From: Paludibacteraceae bacterium
GTDB lineage: Bacteria > Bacteroidota > Bacteroidia > Bacteroidales > Paludibacteraceae
Reading direction: 5' to 3'
DNA length: 64,000 nucleotides
NCBI GenBank assembly: GCA_017547145.1
Contig: JAFYQJ010000005.1
Coordinates: 1 to 64,000 of the forward strand
Below, one piece after another: positions 34,370 through 45,217 of this stretch (its first letter is position 1; each line of letters begins with the position of its first letter). The position numbers and the translations under genes are program-made. The notes below the pieces were generated by a model, which saw only the letters and a program-made list of their open reading frames with translations, made no database searches and had not been told where the DNA came from.

Positions 34370-35290
34370 TTATTTATTTACTTGAAATTTTGTATTTCCT
34401 GTTTCAAAGAAATCTATTATTTGATTTACAGCAGCAAAACCAGCATTCGTATTTGCTTCAGCTGTTTCTGCACCCATTTTTTTAGGTGTAGCAAATACAC
34501 GCCCAGCAAATTTTTCATTCAAAACGTCTTGTGCTGCAGCAGCTATATCTGTAACATACTTCAAATCTGTACGCTCTTCCAAAGCTTTTATCAAACCATC
34601 TTCATCTATCACCTCTTTTCGTGCAGTATTTACCAAACATCCTCCTTGAGGCATTTTTGTCAACAAATCGTAACCAATAGATTTTTTTGTATGTTCGTTT
34701 GCTGGTATATGCAACGAAACAAATTGGCAAGTAGAATACAAATCGTCTAAAGACGACAACACCTTTACGCCATCTTTCTCTATCGATTCCGCAGGTACAA
34801 AAGGATCAAACGCATAAACATTCATTCCAAAACCTTGAGCAATTTTTGCAACCAATCGCCCAACATTGCCATAAGCCTGAATACCAAGATTTTTACCTTT
34901 CAATTCAGACCCAGTTCCTTGACAAAAAGAATTACGAGAGATATAAACCATCATTCCCAATGCCAATTCTGCAACGGCATTTGAGTTTTGCCCCGGTGTA
35001 TTCATCGCAACAATACCTCGTTCTGAACACGCCGCCAAATCTAAATTATCAAAACCAGCACCTGCACGTACAACTATTTTCAATTGCTTTGCACAATCTA
35101 CAACCTCTTTTGTTACTTTATCCGAACGAACTATCAACGCATCGGCATCCGCCACAGCATCGCACAATTCGCTTTTATCGCTATACTTTTCCAATAGGAA
35201 AAAATCTAAACCTGCTTTTTCAGCGATAGATTTCATTCCCTCTACGGTTGCCTTTGCAAATGGTTTTTCTGTTGCTACTAAAACTTTCAT
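34370..35290 (-). CDS. serA: D-3-phosphoglycerate dehydrogenase, short Bacteroidota-type
   Basis: A 306-residue NAD-dependent 2-hydroxyacid dehydrogenase lacking a C-terminal ACT domain. It contains VVRAGAGFDNLDL (about residues 73-85), the nucleotide-binding GIQAYGNVGRLVAKIAQGFGMNVYAFDPF (about 136-164) and NTARKEVIDE with Arg224. Where most relatives have the catalytic His in TPHxG, this protein has TPKKMGAETAEAN with Lys270, and the usual Glu-Pro segment before it is absent. I recall the same TPKKMGA form in Bacteroides proteins, so it appears to be a lineage feature. It is 18 bases after serC, which supplies the next step of serine synthesis. Confidence 0.88.
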   Translation of the reverse strand: MKVLVATEKPFAKATVEGMKSIAEKAGLDFFLLEKYSDKSELCDAVADADALIVRSDKVTKEVVDCAKQLKIVVRAGAGFDNLDLAACSERGIVAMNTPGQNSNAVAELALGMMVYISRNSFCQGTGSELKGKNLGIQAYGNVGRLVAKIAQGFGMNVYAFDPFVPAESIEKDGVKVLSSLDDLYSTCQFVSLHIPANEHTKKSIGYDLLTKMPQGGCLVNTARKEVIDEDGLIKALEERTDLKYVTDIAAAAQDVLNEKFAGRVFATPKKMGAETAEANTNAGFAAVNQIIDFFETGNTKFQVNK

Positions 35291-35308
35291 TTCTCAATCA
35301 AAATTTAA

Positions 35309-36376
35309 TTATAGATTGCTTTCGAATTTTTTCATACAATCAACCAATGCTTGAACACTTTCCATTGGCATTGCATTATAAATAGAAGCTCTAAATCCTC
35401 CTACCGAACGATGCCCTTTTATACCAACCATTCCTTGCGAAACAGCATACTGCAAAAAGTCTGCTTCTAAATCTTTGTACTCATCATTCATTACAAAACA
35501 AACATTCATAATAGAACGATCTTCAGTTGCTGCTGTGCCTTTAAACAAACGGTTTCTGTCGATTTCGTTATACAACAAATCTGCTTTTTCAATATTTTTT
35601 TGTTCCATTTTTTGCAAACCACCCAATTGTTTAAGCCATTTAAGAGTTTGCAATGCCGCAAAAATAGGCACACAAGGAGGCGTATTAAACATCGAGCCAT
35701 TCGCTATGTGTGTACGATAGTCAAGCATTGTAGGTATTTGGCGAGAAACCTTTCCCAATAATTCATCTTTAACTATAACAAAAGCAACACCTGCAGGAGC
35801 AAGATTTTTTTGTGCACCACCATAAATCAAGCCATATTTTGATACATCTATTGGTCTAGAAAAAATATCTGACGACATATCTGCAACCAAAGGTACAGGA
35901 GAATCAATATCCTTACGAATCTCAGTTCCAAATATCGTATTATTAGTTGTTATGTGAAAATAATCTGCATCCGTAGGGATTTCATAATTTTTAGGTATAT
36001 ACGAAAAATTTGCATCTTTCGAAGAAGCAACCTCTACCGCTTCACCAAAAATTTTAGCTTCTTTCAAAGCTTTATTTGCCCATGTTCCTGTATTTAAATA
36101 AGCTGCTTTCTTTTCCAACAAGTTATATGGCACCATACAAAATTGCAAACTAGCACCACCACCTAAAAACAACACCGAATATCCTGCAGGTATCTCTAAT
36201 ATTTCTTTAAACAACGCTTCAGCCTCATCCATTACAGCTTGAAAATCTTTCGAACGATGGCTTATTTCCATTAACGAAAGATTAGAGTCGTTAAAATTAC
36301 GTATCGCATTTGCAGTGTTTTCTATTGTAAATTCTGGCAAAATAGAAGGTCCCGCATTAAAATTATATTTCTTCAT
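35309..36376 (-). CDS. serC: phosphoserine aminotransferase
   Basis: A 355-residue class V PLP enzyme converting 3-phosphohydroxypyruvate and glutamate to phosphoserine. It opens with [19 protein letters not shown] and contains [60 protein letters not shown] with the PLP lysine, and [20 protein letters not shown] near the end. It is the first gene of a two-gene serine operon with serA. Confidence 0.95.
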   Translation of the reverse strand: MKKYNFNAGPSILPEFTIENTANAIRNFNDSNLSLMEISHRSKDFQAVMDEAEALFKEILEIPAGYSVLFLGGGASLQFCMVPYNLLEKKAAYLNTGTWANKALKEAKIFGEAVEVASSKDANFSYIPKNYEIPTDADYFHITTNNTIFGTEIRKDIDSPVPLVADMSSDIFSRPIDVSKYGLIYGGAQKNLAPAGVAFVIVKDELLGKVSRQIPTMLDYRTHIANGSMFNTPPCVPIFAALQTLKWLKQLGGLQKMEQKNIEKADLLYNEIDRNRLFKGTAATEDRSIMNVCFVMNDEYKDLEADFLQYAVSQGMVGIKGHRSVGGFRASIYNAMPMESVQALVDCMKKFESNL

Positions 36377-36407
36377 ATTTAAAAGATATTTTAGTTTTTT
36401 AAGACGC

Positions 36408-36437
36408 CAAAATTACTGTTTTTTTTTACAACGCCAA
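36408..36437 (-). promoter_or_regulatory. putative serC-serA promoter (TTG, 19-base spacer, TAATTTTG)
   Basis: On the minus strand TTG at 36437-36435 and TAATTTTG at 36415-36408 match the -33 and -7 elements with a normal spacer, 31 bases before the serC ATG. Confidence 0.55.
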
Positions 36438-36530
36438 CCATTTTTTATTTATTTCGGTGGCAAAAAACAAATTTATTCGCCAATTGATTTTTTATTTAAC
36501 AAAACATCTTATTTAATGAATAAAAAAGGG

Positions 36531-36538
36531 TATCTTTG
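36531..36538 (+). promoter_or_regulatory. putative -7 promoter element (TATCTTTG) of pnp
   Basis: An exact TAnnTTTG match 38 bases before the pnp ATG, followed by an AT-rich leader. Confidence 0.55.
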
Positions 36539-36576
36539 CACGATTTTTAGAGTTTATAATTTTTAATATTTTTTGT

Positions 36577-38766
36577 ATGAATGTAGTTACAAAAACCATC
36601 ACAATGGGTGATGGACGTACCATTACAATCGAAACAGGCAAACTAGCTAAACAAGCTGATGGTGCCGTAATGGTAACAATGGGCAAAACTATGCTTTTGG
36701 CAACTGTTTGCTCTGCTAAAAACGCTGTTCCTGGTACAGATTTTATGCCATTAACAGTAGAGTATAAAGAAAAATTTGCTTCAAACGGACGCTTCCCCGG
36801 AGGATTCACTCGTCGCGAAGGTAGAGCTTCAGATTATGAAATTTTGATTGCTCGTTTGATTGATCGTGCTTTACGTCCGCTTTTCCCTTCTGACTATCAC
36901 GCAGAAACATTCGTAAACGTTACACTTTATTCCGCTGACGGTGTTGATATGCCTGATTGCATCGCAGGACTAGCAGCTTCTGCAGCATTAGCAGTTTCGG
37001 ACATTCCATTCGAAGGCCCTATCTCTGAAGTTCGAGTTGCACGTGTAAATAGCGAAATGGTCATCAACCCAACTTTTGAACAATTAGAAAAAGCTGATAT
37101 AGAATTAATGGTTGCAGCAACTCTTGACAACATAATGATGGTTGAAGGCGAGATGAAAGAAGTTTCGGAAGCAGAAATGCTCGAAGCCATCAAAGCTGCA
37201 CACGAAGCTATCAAACCTCAATGTCAAGCACAATTAGAATTAATGGAAGCTGTTGGAAAAACAGAAAAACGTGCTTACTGTCACGAAGAGAACGACGAAG
37301 AACTCCGCAAAGACGTTCGCGAAAAAACTTACGATAAAGTTTATGCCGTTGCCGCATCTTGCAACGCTAACAAACATGCCAGAGCAGAGGCTTTCGAAGC
37401 TGTAAAAGCAGAATACAAAGCCACTTTTAGCGACGAAGAATTAGAAGAGAAAGAGGCTTTAATTGACAAATACTATCATGATGTAGAAAAAGAAGCAATG
37501 CGTCGCTCTATTCTCGACGAAGGGAAGCGTCTTGATGGTCGTAAAACGAATGAAATTCGACCAATATGGTCAGAGGTTGATTACCTACCTGGTCCTCATG
37601 GTTCTTCTATTTTTACTCGTGGCGAAACACAATCGTTATGTACAGTAACTTTAGGCACAAAACAAGATGAAAAAATAGTAGACGAAGCTTTGATTCAAGG
37701 TAATGATCGTTTCTTGTTACACTACAATTTTCCTCCATTCTCTACAGGCGAAGCACGTGCTCAAAGAGGAGTTGGACGCCGCGAAATTGGTCATGGCAAT
37801 TTAGCTTGTCGTGCTTTAAAGAATATGGTACCAACTGATTACCCATACGCAATCCGAGTAGTTTCTGACATTTTAGAATCAAATGGTTCGTCATCTATGG
37901 CAACAGTTTGTGCAGGAACACTTGCATTAATGGACGCCGGAGTACCTATTAAAAAACCAGTTTCTGGTATCGCAATGGGACTTATTTCAGAAAATAAAGG
38001 AACAAACTTTGCTGTGCTTAGCGACATCCTTGGCGATGAAGATCACCTTGGCGATATGGACTTTAAAGTTACAGGAACAAAAGATGGTATTACAGCAACT
38101 CAAATGGATATTAAAGTTGATGGACTTTCATACGAAATCCTCGAAAAAGCTCTTCAACAAGCATACGAAGGACGTATGCATATTTTAGGAAAAATCCAAG
38201 AAACTCTGCCAGAACCTCGTGCGGACATCAAACCACACGCTCCCCGAATTGTCACATTGGAAATTCCTAAAGAATTCATCGGTGCAGTAATTGGCCCTGG
38301 CGGAAAAATCATCCAAAGCATACAAGCCGATACAAATACAGTAATTTCTATCGAAGAAGTTGACGAAAAAGGAATTGTTGAAATTGCAGCAAACAATAAA
38401 GATTCTATCGATGCTGCTCTTTCTAAAATAAAAAATATTGTTGTTATTCCTGAAATAGGAAACGTATACCAAGCAAATATCAAATCGATTATGCCTTATG
38501 GTGTATTTGTAGAATTTATGCCAGGGAAAGAAGGATTATTACATATTTCAGAAATAGATTGGAAACATTTCAGTAGTATCGAAGAAACCAATCTTAAAGA
38601 AAACGATGTAATAGAGGTAAAATTACTTGACATTGACTCAAAAACAGGAAAATTTAAACTTTCTGCAAAAGCCTTGAAAGAAAAACCTGCTGATTATATT
38701 GAGCCAGAACCTCGTGAAAGACGTCCACGTCCAAACAAAAATAAGCACACAAACAAAGAAGCTTAA
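36577..38766 (+). CDS. pnp: polynucleotide phosphorylase
   Basis: A 729-residue phosphorolytic 3'-5' exoribonuclease that forms the trimeric degradosome core. Domain order is RNase PH 1 (about residues 10-145), an all-helical linker, RNase PH 2 (about 310-540) with [16 protein letters not shown] carrying the catalytic Asp pair, a KH domain with [18 protein letters not shown] (about 565-585), and an S1 domain with [33 protein letters not shown] (about 628-660). The C-terminus is short and basic. Length and order are normal. Confidence 0.96.
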   Translation: MNVVTKTITMGDGRTITIETGKLAKQADGAVMVTMGKTMLLATVCSAKNAVPGTDFMPLTVEYKEKFASNGRFPGGFTRREGRASDYEILIARLIDRALRPLFPSDYHAETFVNVTLYSADGVDMPDCIAGLAASAALAVSDIPFEGPISEVRVARVNSEMVINPTFEQLEKADIELMVAATLDNIMMVEGEMKEVSEAEMLEAIKAAHEAIKPQCQAQLELMEAVGKTEKRAYCHEENDEELRKDVREKTYDKVYAVAASCNANKHARAEAFEAVKAEYKATFSDEELEEKEALIDKYYHDVEKEAMRRSILDEGKRLDGRKTNEIRPIWSEVDYLPGPHGSSIFTRGETQSLCTVTLGTKQDEKIVDEALIQGNDRFLLHYNFPPFSTGEARAQRGVGRREIGHGNLACRALKNMVPTDYPYAIRVVSDILESNGSSSMATVCAGTLALMDAGVPIKKPVSGIAMGLISENKGTNFAVLSDILGDEDHLGDMDFKVTGTKDGITATQMDIKVDGLSYEILEKALQQAYEGRMHILGKIQETLPEPRADIKPHAPRIVTLEIPKEFIGAVIGPGGKIIQSIQADTNTVISIEEVDEKGIVEIAANNKDSIDAALSKIKNIVVIPEIGNVYQANIKSIMPYGVFVEFMPGKEGLLHISEIDWKHFSSIEETNLKENDVIEVKLLDIDSKTGKFKLSAKALKEKPADYIEPEPRERRPRPNKNKHTNKEA

Positions 38767-38780
38767 TTTTTTGAATTACA

Positions 38781-38818
38781 TAAAATAAAACGATCTTTCG
38801 ATCGTTTTATTTTATTCT
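38781..38818 (+). terminator. intrinsic terminator of pnp
   Basis: A perfect 15-base-pair stem (38781-38795 with 38800-38814, loop TTTC) lies 14 bases after the pnp stop and is followed by TTCTGTT; the 3' arm itself is T-rich. Confidence 0.85.
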
Positions 38819-38946
38819 GTTAAAAAAACTAAAAAACTTTACTTTTATTCAAGTTTCCATTAAAACACTAATTACAAACATTTTATATAAACACAAGAAC
38901 AAAATTCTTTATAATATTTTAACTTTATTATATAAAACACATAATC

Positions 38947-38954
38947 TACCTTTG
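38947..38954 (+). promoter_or_regulatory. putative -7 promoter element (TACCTTTG) of the efflux operon
   Basis: An exact consensus match 17 bases before the ATG at 38972. It predicts a very short leader for the TetR-TolC-adaptor-RND operon, and overlaps the region where a TetR protein could bind its own promoter. Confidence 0.55.
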
Positions 38955-38971
38955 CAACAATATTGTCTATA

Positions 38972-39574
38972 ATGTGTTTAAAAACAAAAATACTTAAAGT
39001 AGCAGGCGAACTTTTCTTTAAAGTGGGTATTAGAAGTGTAAGTATCGACGATATTTGCAACGAGTTGCATATTTCAAAAAAAACATTTTACACCATCTTT
39101 AAACAAAAAGATGATTTAGTATTAGAGTTATTGGAAGCGATGCGTCAAAAAAGAATTAAAGATTATCGCACTGTTATAGAACACGATTGCAATATTTTAG
39201 ATATGCTTATGCAAAACGTAAAAAAATTACGACAACACCCAATAGAAAATCATATAGCTTTTGGGTATGATTTAGAAAAGTTTTATCCTGAAATATGGAA
39301 TAAGCATAAAAAAGAAGTAAAAGAAATTGAATATAAGTACACTGCCCTAATGCTACATAAAGGTATTGAACAAAATATATTCAGAAACGATTTAAATGTA
39401 GAAGCGACTGCTATTTTAATTTCAAATTTAATGCCTAACACATTAAAAGACTTAATAAAGCTATCGATGAACACTGCTCAACGTGTAGATTACATATTAG
39501 ATATATTGGTACATATGTTGTGTAACAATAACGGAATGAACTATTATTTACAAAAGAAACATATAGAATTATAA
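38972..39574 (+). CDS. TetR/AcrR family transcriptional regulator
   Basis: A 200-residue regulator with an N-terminal helix-turn-helix (KILKVAGELFFKVGIRSVSIDDICNELHISKKTFYTIFKQKDDLVLELL, about residues 6-53) and an all-helical ligand-binding domain. It is five bases upstream of the TolC gene, so it probably represses the efflux operon of which it is the first gene. The ATG at 38972 is used in place of an upstream TTG (38963) because the promoter element ends at 38954. The ligand is unknown. Confidence 0.88.
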   Translation: MCLKTKILKVAGELFFKVGIRSVSIDDICNELHISKKTFYTIFKQKDDLVLELLEAMRQKRIKDYRTVIEHDCNILDMLMQNVKKLRQHPIENHIAFGYDLEKFYPEIWNKHKKEVKEIEYKYTALMLHKGIEQNIFRNDLNVEATAILISNLMPNTLKDLIKLSMNTAQRVDYILDILVHMLCNNNGMNYYLQKKHIEL

Positions 39575-39579
39575 AAATT

Positions 39580-40878
39580 ATGAAAAAAAGATTTTTAGGA
39601 TTATTATGTAGCTCTTTATTATGCCTGACAATTACGGCTCAAACAAATGAGTTACGTTTATCTTTAGAAGAAGCTCGCGATTATGCTCTTGAGAACAATC
39701 GCACATTACAAAATGCAGAACTTTCTGTGCGTCAAGCATACGCAGCTCGTTGGCAAACCATTGCATCTATGCTACCACAAGCGGACATGTCGTTAGGACT
39801 TAACTACACCGACGGAAAAATGAAATTTGCTATGGGGGAAGGCATGAAAATGGAACGTGATATTGAAAATTTAGCAGGTTCTTTAGGTGTCAGTGCATCA
39901 ATTGCTATTAATGGACAATTAGTAATGGGAGCACTTATTAATAATACAGCTATTGAAATGCAAAATATCAACAAGCTTAATAGCGAGCTTGACATCGTTT
40001 CGAATGTAGAAACATACTATATCACCGCTCTTGCTATGAAAAAAACAGTTGATCTATTAGATAAAAGTTTAATAGAACTCGACAAATTGTATGAAATTAC
40101 AAACAATTCGGTTGTAGCAGGTGTTACAGAACAAACTTCTGCCGATCAAATCAAAGTACAACAAGCTAGTATGCGAAGTGCTATCAATTCTACGAAACGT
40201 TCTTTAGAAATGATTTACAATGCTCTTGCATTACAACTAGCTGTTGGGGCAGATGTAAAACTGGTTTTGACAGATGAACTTGACAATGTGTTAAATGTAG
40301 AAGAAGCTCTAAACCTTTTAAGTACCGATTTTAATTTAAACAACAACTACAGTTACCAATTAGCAGAAAAAAATGTAAAAATGGCTAAACAAAATGTGAT
40401 AATGGCAGGTATGGCGTATGTACCTACGTTAAGTGCTTTTTATCAATATACAGCTCCTAATAAATACTTTTCGGGAGAAGCAGCTATGGAACAATCGATG
40501 GGTGTTGTCGGGCTACAACTTTCTATTCCATTGTGGTCAAGTGGGAAACGTGCTGTGAGCATCACAGAAAAAAAATTAGCTAGACAAGTTGCTGAAAATT
40601 CTTTAGCTGATGCTCGAGATGGGCTATTAGTACAACACAAACAACTACGCTACAACCTTTCTTCAGCTTACGAAGATTTCGATACTCAAAAATTAAATAT
40701 CGATGTTTCACAACGAGTTTTTGAAAGTACCTCAAACAAATTTGAATATGGACACGCATCTTCACTCGAACTAACAAACGCAAGTATGACATTACTTACT
40801 GCTCAAAGTGATTATATTCAAGCGATTCTCAACCTTGTTAATGCACAAATTGAATTAAAAAAACTTTTGAATAAATAA
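39580..40878 (+). CDS. TolC-family outer-membrane efflux protein
   Basis: A 432-residue outer-membrane channel with a signal peptide (residues 1-20, ending TAQ) and two repeats of the long TolC coiled coils. LSLEEARDYALENNRTLQNAELSVRQA opens the first repeat, and a second begins near residue 230. The C-terminal end has NASMTLLTAQSDYIQAILNLVNAQIELKKLL, the usual final helix. It should form a tripartite pump with the adaptor and RND protein encoded next. Confidence 0.92.
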   Translation: MKKRFLGLLCSSLLCLTITAQTNELRLSLEEARDYALENNRTLQNAELSVRQAYAARWQTIASMLPQADMSLGLNYTDGKMKFAMGEGMKMERDIENLAGSLGVSASIAINGQLVMGALINNTAIEMQNINKLNSELDIVSNVETYYITALAMKKTVDLLDKSLIELDKLYEITNNSVVAGVTEQTSADQIKVQQASMRSAINSTKRSLEMIYNALALQLAVGADVKLVLTDELDNVLNVEEALNLLSTDFNLNNNYSYQLAEKNVKMAKQNVIMAGMAYVPTLSAFYQYTAPNKYFSGEAAMEQSMGVVGLQLSIPLWSSGKRAVSITEKKLARQVAENSLADARDGLLVQHKQLRYNLSSAYEDFDTQKLNIDVSQRVFESTSNKFEYGHASSLELTNASMTLLTAQSDYIQAILNLVNAQIELKKLLNK

Positions 40879-40895
40879 CTGATAAAAATACAAAT

Positions 40896-41924
40896 ATGAA
40901 AAATTTAAATTACATCATTACTATCTCTTTGATAGCTTTTACAACCTTTACCTCTTGTGGCAAAAAAGATAATTCGAAAGAAAATCTTGCATCCGAAGAA
41001 CGTATCGAACGAGTAAAAGTAAAAAAAATGGAGACTACTACAATTACTCGCGAAGTATTGCTTAGTGCAACTTTACAAGGTTACGAAACTCAAAATGTTG
41101 CTCCATCCGTAACAGGTAAAATCGAACACATCTACGTAGAAGAAGGAGCTAAAGTAAGAAAAGGAGACAACCTTGTACGTATGGACGAATTACAATACAA
41201 AACCTCAAAACTTACATATGCAAATCTAGGCGTAGAACTTTCACGCGTAGAAGCATTATTAAAAACAGGTAGTGCAACACAACAAGCATACGACCAACTA
41301 AAACTCTCGTACGACCAAACTGCTGAAAATATTGACTTTTTAGAGAAAAACACTTATGTAAAAGCTCCCTTTGACGGAGTCATTGCAGCTAAAAACTATG
41401 AAGATGGAGAACTTTACGGAGGACAACCTATTTTAGTTCTTACTCAAATTTCAACTCTTAAAGCAGAAATTGCAGTACCAGAACGCTTTTTCCCAATGGT
41501 AAAAGCAGGTATGAAACTTGATATCCGTTCTGAAATTTATGGACAAAATCAAGTATTTGCTGCAACTGTAGAACGAGTATTCCCTACAATAGACCCTGCA
41601 TCGCATACTTTCACTATCAAAGTAAAAATTCCTAACGGTAATGATATGCTTCGCCCTGGTATGTATGTAAATGCAAAGCTATTCCTCGGTCAAGAAGATG
41701 TAATTGTAGTACCTTACCAAGCAGTATTAAAACTTCAAGGTGCTGACAATCGTTATGTTTATATAAACAATAATGGTGTTGCTAAATATGTATCAGTAAC
41801 ACTCGGCCAACGTTTTGATGACCAAGTAGAAATCATATCAGACGAAATAAAACCAGGCGACGAACTTATCGTTATTGGTCAAGCTCGCTTGGTAGATGGT
41901 GTTAAATTAAACATAGTAGAATAA
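40896..41924 (+). CDS. RND efflux periplasmic adaptor (membrane fusion protein)
   Basis: A 342-residue lipoprotein adaptor. The signal ends in FTSC (Cys21), consistent with lipidation. It has the lipoyl-like hairpin halves (TGKIEHIYVEEGAKVRKGDNLVRMD near residues 72-94 and YVKAPFDGVIAAKNYEDGELY near 151-171) separated by a short coiled coil, then beta-barrel and membrane-proximal domains with RPGMYVNAKLFLGQEDVIVVPYQAVL. It links the inner-membrane RND pump to TolC. Confidence 0.93.
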   Translation: MKNLNYIITISLIAFTTFTSCGKKDNSKENLASEERIERVKVKKMETTTITREVLLSATLQGYETQNVAPSVTGKIEHIYVEEGAKVRKGDNLVRMDELQYKTSKLTYANLGVELSRVEALLKTGSATQQAYDQLKLSYDQTAENIDFLEKNTYVKAPFDGVIAAKNYEDGELYGGQPILVLTQISTLKAEIAVPERFFPMVKAGMKLDIRSEIYGQNQVFAATVERVFPTIDPASHTFTIKVKIPNGNDMLRPGMYVNAKLFLGQEDVIVVPYQAVLKLQGADNRYVYINNNGVAKYVSVTLGQRFDDQVEIISDEIKPGDELIVIGQARLVDGVKLNIVE

Positions 41925-41953
41925 TTAATATACTTATCTAAACATATTAAATT

Positions 41954-44900
41954 ATGAGTATATACAAATCGTCAATTAATAGTCCTATCACTACGGCTTT
42001 GATATTTGTTGCCGTAATGATATTAGGGGTGTTTTCGTACATGCGATTACCAATTGATCAATTTCCAGAAATGGAGCCTCCATACATATCAGTAATGACA
42101 ACATATGCAGGAGCTAACAGTTCTGAAATTGAAACCAACGTAAGTAAATTATTAGAAAACAGCCTTAACTCTGTAGAAGGGTTAAAAGAAATTACATCAA
42201 CAAGTAAAGACAACCTTTCTCTTGTTACTCTTGAATTTGAATGGGGATATGACCTCGACGAAGCAGTCAACGACATTCGTTCTTCCATAGACATGATTTA
42301 CGACAATTTACCTGATGGCGTCAGTCGTCCCTTAATTTTCAAATTTAACACATCTTCAATGCCGATTATGCAATATGCAATTACGGCAGACAAAAGTTAT
42401 CCTGGACTTGAAAAAATTCTTGAAGATCAAGTTATTAACGTCCTAAATCGTATTGATGGAATTGGGAACTTATCATTAGGAGGAGCCCCAAAACGATATG
42501 TTTATATAGACCTTGACCCTCAAAAACTTGACGCATATGGGTTGTCGGTAGAACAAGTAGGAAATGCTGTAAGCACCAACAACTTAAACCTTGCATCAGG
42601 TTCAGTAAAAATGGGGAAAGAACAATATCAACTACGCGTTCAAAGTGAATACGTAGAAAGTAGCGAAATAAACAATATTGTTGTAACAACCTCAAATACA
42701 GGCAAACAAGTATACGTAAGAGATTTAGCAGAAGTACGTGACACGATTAAAGATATAACTCTAGATGAAAAAATAAACGGTAGAGATGGGGTTCGTTTAA
42801 TCGTTATGAAACAGTCTGGTGCAAACACGGTACAAATTGCTCGCGATGTAAGAAAAGAATTGACTCGCATTCAAAAGACATTACCTCCTGATATTAAAAT
42901 ACAAAACATCTACGACTCATCAACAGAAATTCAAAATGCAATTAACGGATTGATAGAATCTGTTGGATATGCACTTTTGTTCGTAGTTTTAGTAGTATTA
43001 TTCTTCCTAGGAAAATGGCGTGCAGCCCTAATTATTTCAGTAACAATACCAATTTCATTATTAGTTGCATTTATCTACTTATTACTAACAGATAGTTCGC
43101 TTAACATCATTTCACTTTGTTCGCTCAATGTGGCTATCGGTATGGTTGTAGATGATGCCATCGTGGTATTAGAAAATATTACTAAACACATTGAACGTGG
43201 TTCTAACCCTCGTGAAGCTTCTATCTATGCTACTAATGAAGTGTGGGTATCAGTTATTGCTACTACATTGGTTATTGTAGCTGTTTTCGTTCCATTAACA
43301 ATGATTGGAGGGCAAGCTGGTATTTTATTTAAAGAATTAGGTTGGATTGTAACAATTGTATGTTCTGTATCAACTTTAGTTGCTATCACTTTAACGCCTA
43401 TGCTTTGCTCTAAACTTCTTAAAGCACGCAAAGTAAAAGTTGACGAAAACGGACATCTTATTAAAGAAGAACAACATAAAGGTTGGTATCAAAAATATGT
43501 AGTAGGCTTCCTTGACAAAGTTGACTATGTTTATGCAAACGCACTTCGCTGGTGTTTAAATCATAAAATTATCACTATCATAGGAATTTTATTATTCTTT
43601 GGGGTATCTCTAATTCCTGCACTTACTGGAAAAATAGGAACCGATTTTATGGCTCAACAAGACAACGGACGTATGAGTGTTACTATTGAACTACAACGCG
43701 GCACTCGAGTTGAAGAATCAATAAAAATGGCACGTTTTCTTGAGCAAAAAATCATGGAAGTTGCACCCGAGGTCATACTAATTTCAACCTCTGTTGGTTC
43801 TGACGACGAAGGTGGTATCAGTGCATTATTCACATCTTCTACCAATAATAAAATTTCGATGACCATACGTTGTCCTAAAAAATGGGAACGTAAACGTACT
43901 ATTTGGCAAATAGCAGAATCGATACGTGAGGTATTAAATCAATCGCCAGAAGTTATAAACTATACGGTTTCTACAGCAAGTGGTATGGGGGGCGGTTCAT
44001 CAAATAATGTAGCTGTAGAAATTTATGGTTACGATTTCAACACCACTAATCTCTTAGCTGAAAATTTAAAAAACAAATTTAAAGATATAGCTGGTGCTCG
44101 CGATATAGACATCGATCGTGAAGAAGACCGTGCCGAACTTCAAATTATATTTGACAAAGAAAAACTTGCACGCCATGGGCTTAGTACTTCTGCAGTATCT
44201 ATGTATGTTCGTAACCGAGTAAATGGATTTACTGCTGGCTTCTTAAAAGAAGATGGTGAAGAATATGATATAATTGTACGTCTTGCTGAAAAATATCGCG
44301 ATAGTATGACAGATATCAAAGACTTTACTCTTGTTGATGCTATGGGACAACGTGTAAAACTAAACGAATTAGCTAAAGTTGAAGAATATTGGTGTCCTCC
44401 TGAAATCAAACGTAAATCTCGTCAACGTATTGTAACAGTATCTGTTACTCCAGAAGGCGTTTCTCTTGGAGAATTGGCTACTTCTATTCAAGAAGTTATT
44501 TCTCAAACAGAAATCCCTCAAGGTGTAAACGTTGTTGTCGGTGGTACTTACGAAGATCAGCAAGAAACATTTGCCGATATGGGAATGCTATTAGCTTTGA
44601 TTGTCTTACTTGTATACATCGTTATGGCATCTCAATTCGAAGATTTCATGAAACCTCTCATTATTATGTCATCTGCCGTAATGGCGATACCCGGCGTAAT
44701 ATGGGCATTGTTCATAACAGGCGTATCGTTAGATATGATAGGGGCCCTTGGAGTCGTTTTATTGATTGGTATTGTAGTAAAAAATGGTATTGTTCTTGTT
44801 GATTATACAAACTTAATGCGAGAACGCGGTTACGAATTAAACGAAGCTATTGCTCTTTCTGGACAATCACGCCTTCGACCAGTATTAATGACCGCTTTTA

Positions 44901-45157
44901 CTACAATTTTAGGTATGGTACCGATGGCATTCAGCCAATCAGAAGGTTCTGAAATGTGGCAACCTCTTGGTATTGTAGTTATTGGAGGTCTTTTAATTTC
45001 AACTCTTGTAACATTGATTATTGTTCCAATACTTTATGCAATAACAAGTCGCCACGGCGATAGAGACAAAGAAGCTGAAAATCGTAAAAACTTCATCTTC
45101 ATGCAAATAAACGAAAATGACGAACCTGAAGATTCTACAAATACTATAAATCAATAA
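41954..45157 (+). CDS. RND multidrug efflux transporter permease (HAE1 type)
   Basis: A 1067-residue inner-membrane proton antiporter of the AcrB/MexB type, with twelve helices and two large periplasmic loops. The N-terminus is IYKSSINSPITTALIFVAVMILGVFSYMRLPIDQFPEMEPPYISV. Helix 4 carries GMVVDDAIVVLENI with the paired aspartates of the proton relay, and the second half carries GIVVKNGIVLVDYTNLMRERG and SRLRPVLMTAFTTILGMVPMA. All these are intact. Substrates cannot be predicted, but the HAE1 type usually exports hydrophobic compounds, not metals. Confidence 0.95.
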   Translation: MSIYKSSINSPITTALIFVAVMILGVFSYMRLPIDQFPEMEPPYISVMTTYAGANSSEIETNVSKLLENSLNSVEGLKEITSTSKDNLSLVTLEFEWGYDLDEAVNDIRSSIDMIYDNLPDGVSRPLIFKFNTSSMPIMQYAITADKSYPGLEKILEDQVINVLNRIDGIGNLSLGGAPKRYVYIDLDPQKLDAYGLSVEQVGNAVSTNNLNLASGSVKMGKEQYQLRVQSEYVESSEINNIVVTTSNTGKQVYVRDLAEVRDTIKDITLDEKINGRDGVRLIVMKQSGANTVQIARDVRKELTRIQKTLPPDIKIQNIYDSSTEIQNAINGLIESVGYALLFVVLVVLFFLGKWRAALIISVTIPISLLVAFIYLLLTDSSLNIISLCSLNVAIGMVVDDAIVVLENITKHIERGSNPREASIYATNEVWVSVIATTLVIVAVFVPLTMIGGQAGILFKELGWIVTIVCSVSTLVAITLTPMLCSKLLKARKVKVDENGHLIKEEQHKGWYQKYVVGFLDKVDYVYANALRWCLNHKIITIIGILLFFGVSLIPALTGKIGTDFMAQQDNGRMSVTIELQRGTRVEESIKMARFLEQKIMEVAPEVILISTSVGSDDEGGISALFTSSTNNKISMTIRCPKKWERKRTIWQIAESIREVLNQSPEVINYTVSTASGMGGGSSNNVAVEIYGYDFNTTNLLAENLKNKFKDIAGARDIDIDREEDRAELQIIFDKEKLARHGLSTSAVSMYVRNRVNGFTAGFLKEDGEEYDIIVRLAEKYRDSMTDIKDFTLVDAMGQRVKLNELAKVEEYWCPPEIKRKSRQRIVTVSVTPEGVSLGELATSIQEVISQTEIPQGVNVVVGGTYEDQQETFADMGMLLALIVLLVYIVMASQFEDFMKPLIIMSSAVMAIPGVIWALFITGVSLDMIGALGVVLLIGIVVKNGIVLVDYTNLMRERGYELNEAIALSGQSRLRPVLMTAFTTILGMVPMAFSQSEGSEMWQPLGIVVIGGLLISTLVTLIIVPILYAITSRHGDRDKEAENRKNFIFMQINENDEPEDSTNTINQ

Positions 45158-45168
45158 AATAAATTTTG

Positions 45169-45196
45169 GGAGTGTTAAACAAATAGTTTAACCTCC
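45169..45196 (+). other. hairpin between the RND and PII-like genes
   Basis: GGAG-T-GTTAAAC (45169-45180) pairs with GTTTAACCTCC (45186-45196) around a five-base loop, with one bulge. It is followed by TATTTTC, not a clean T run, so it may be an attenuator or an RNA-processing site that sets the level of the last gene. Confidence 0.45.
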
Positions 45197-45217
45197 TATT
45201 TTCAAAAACACATATAT

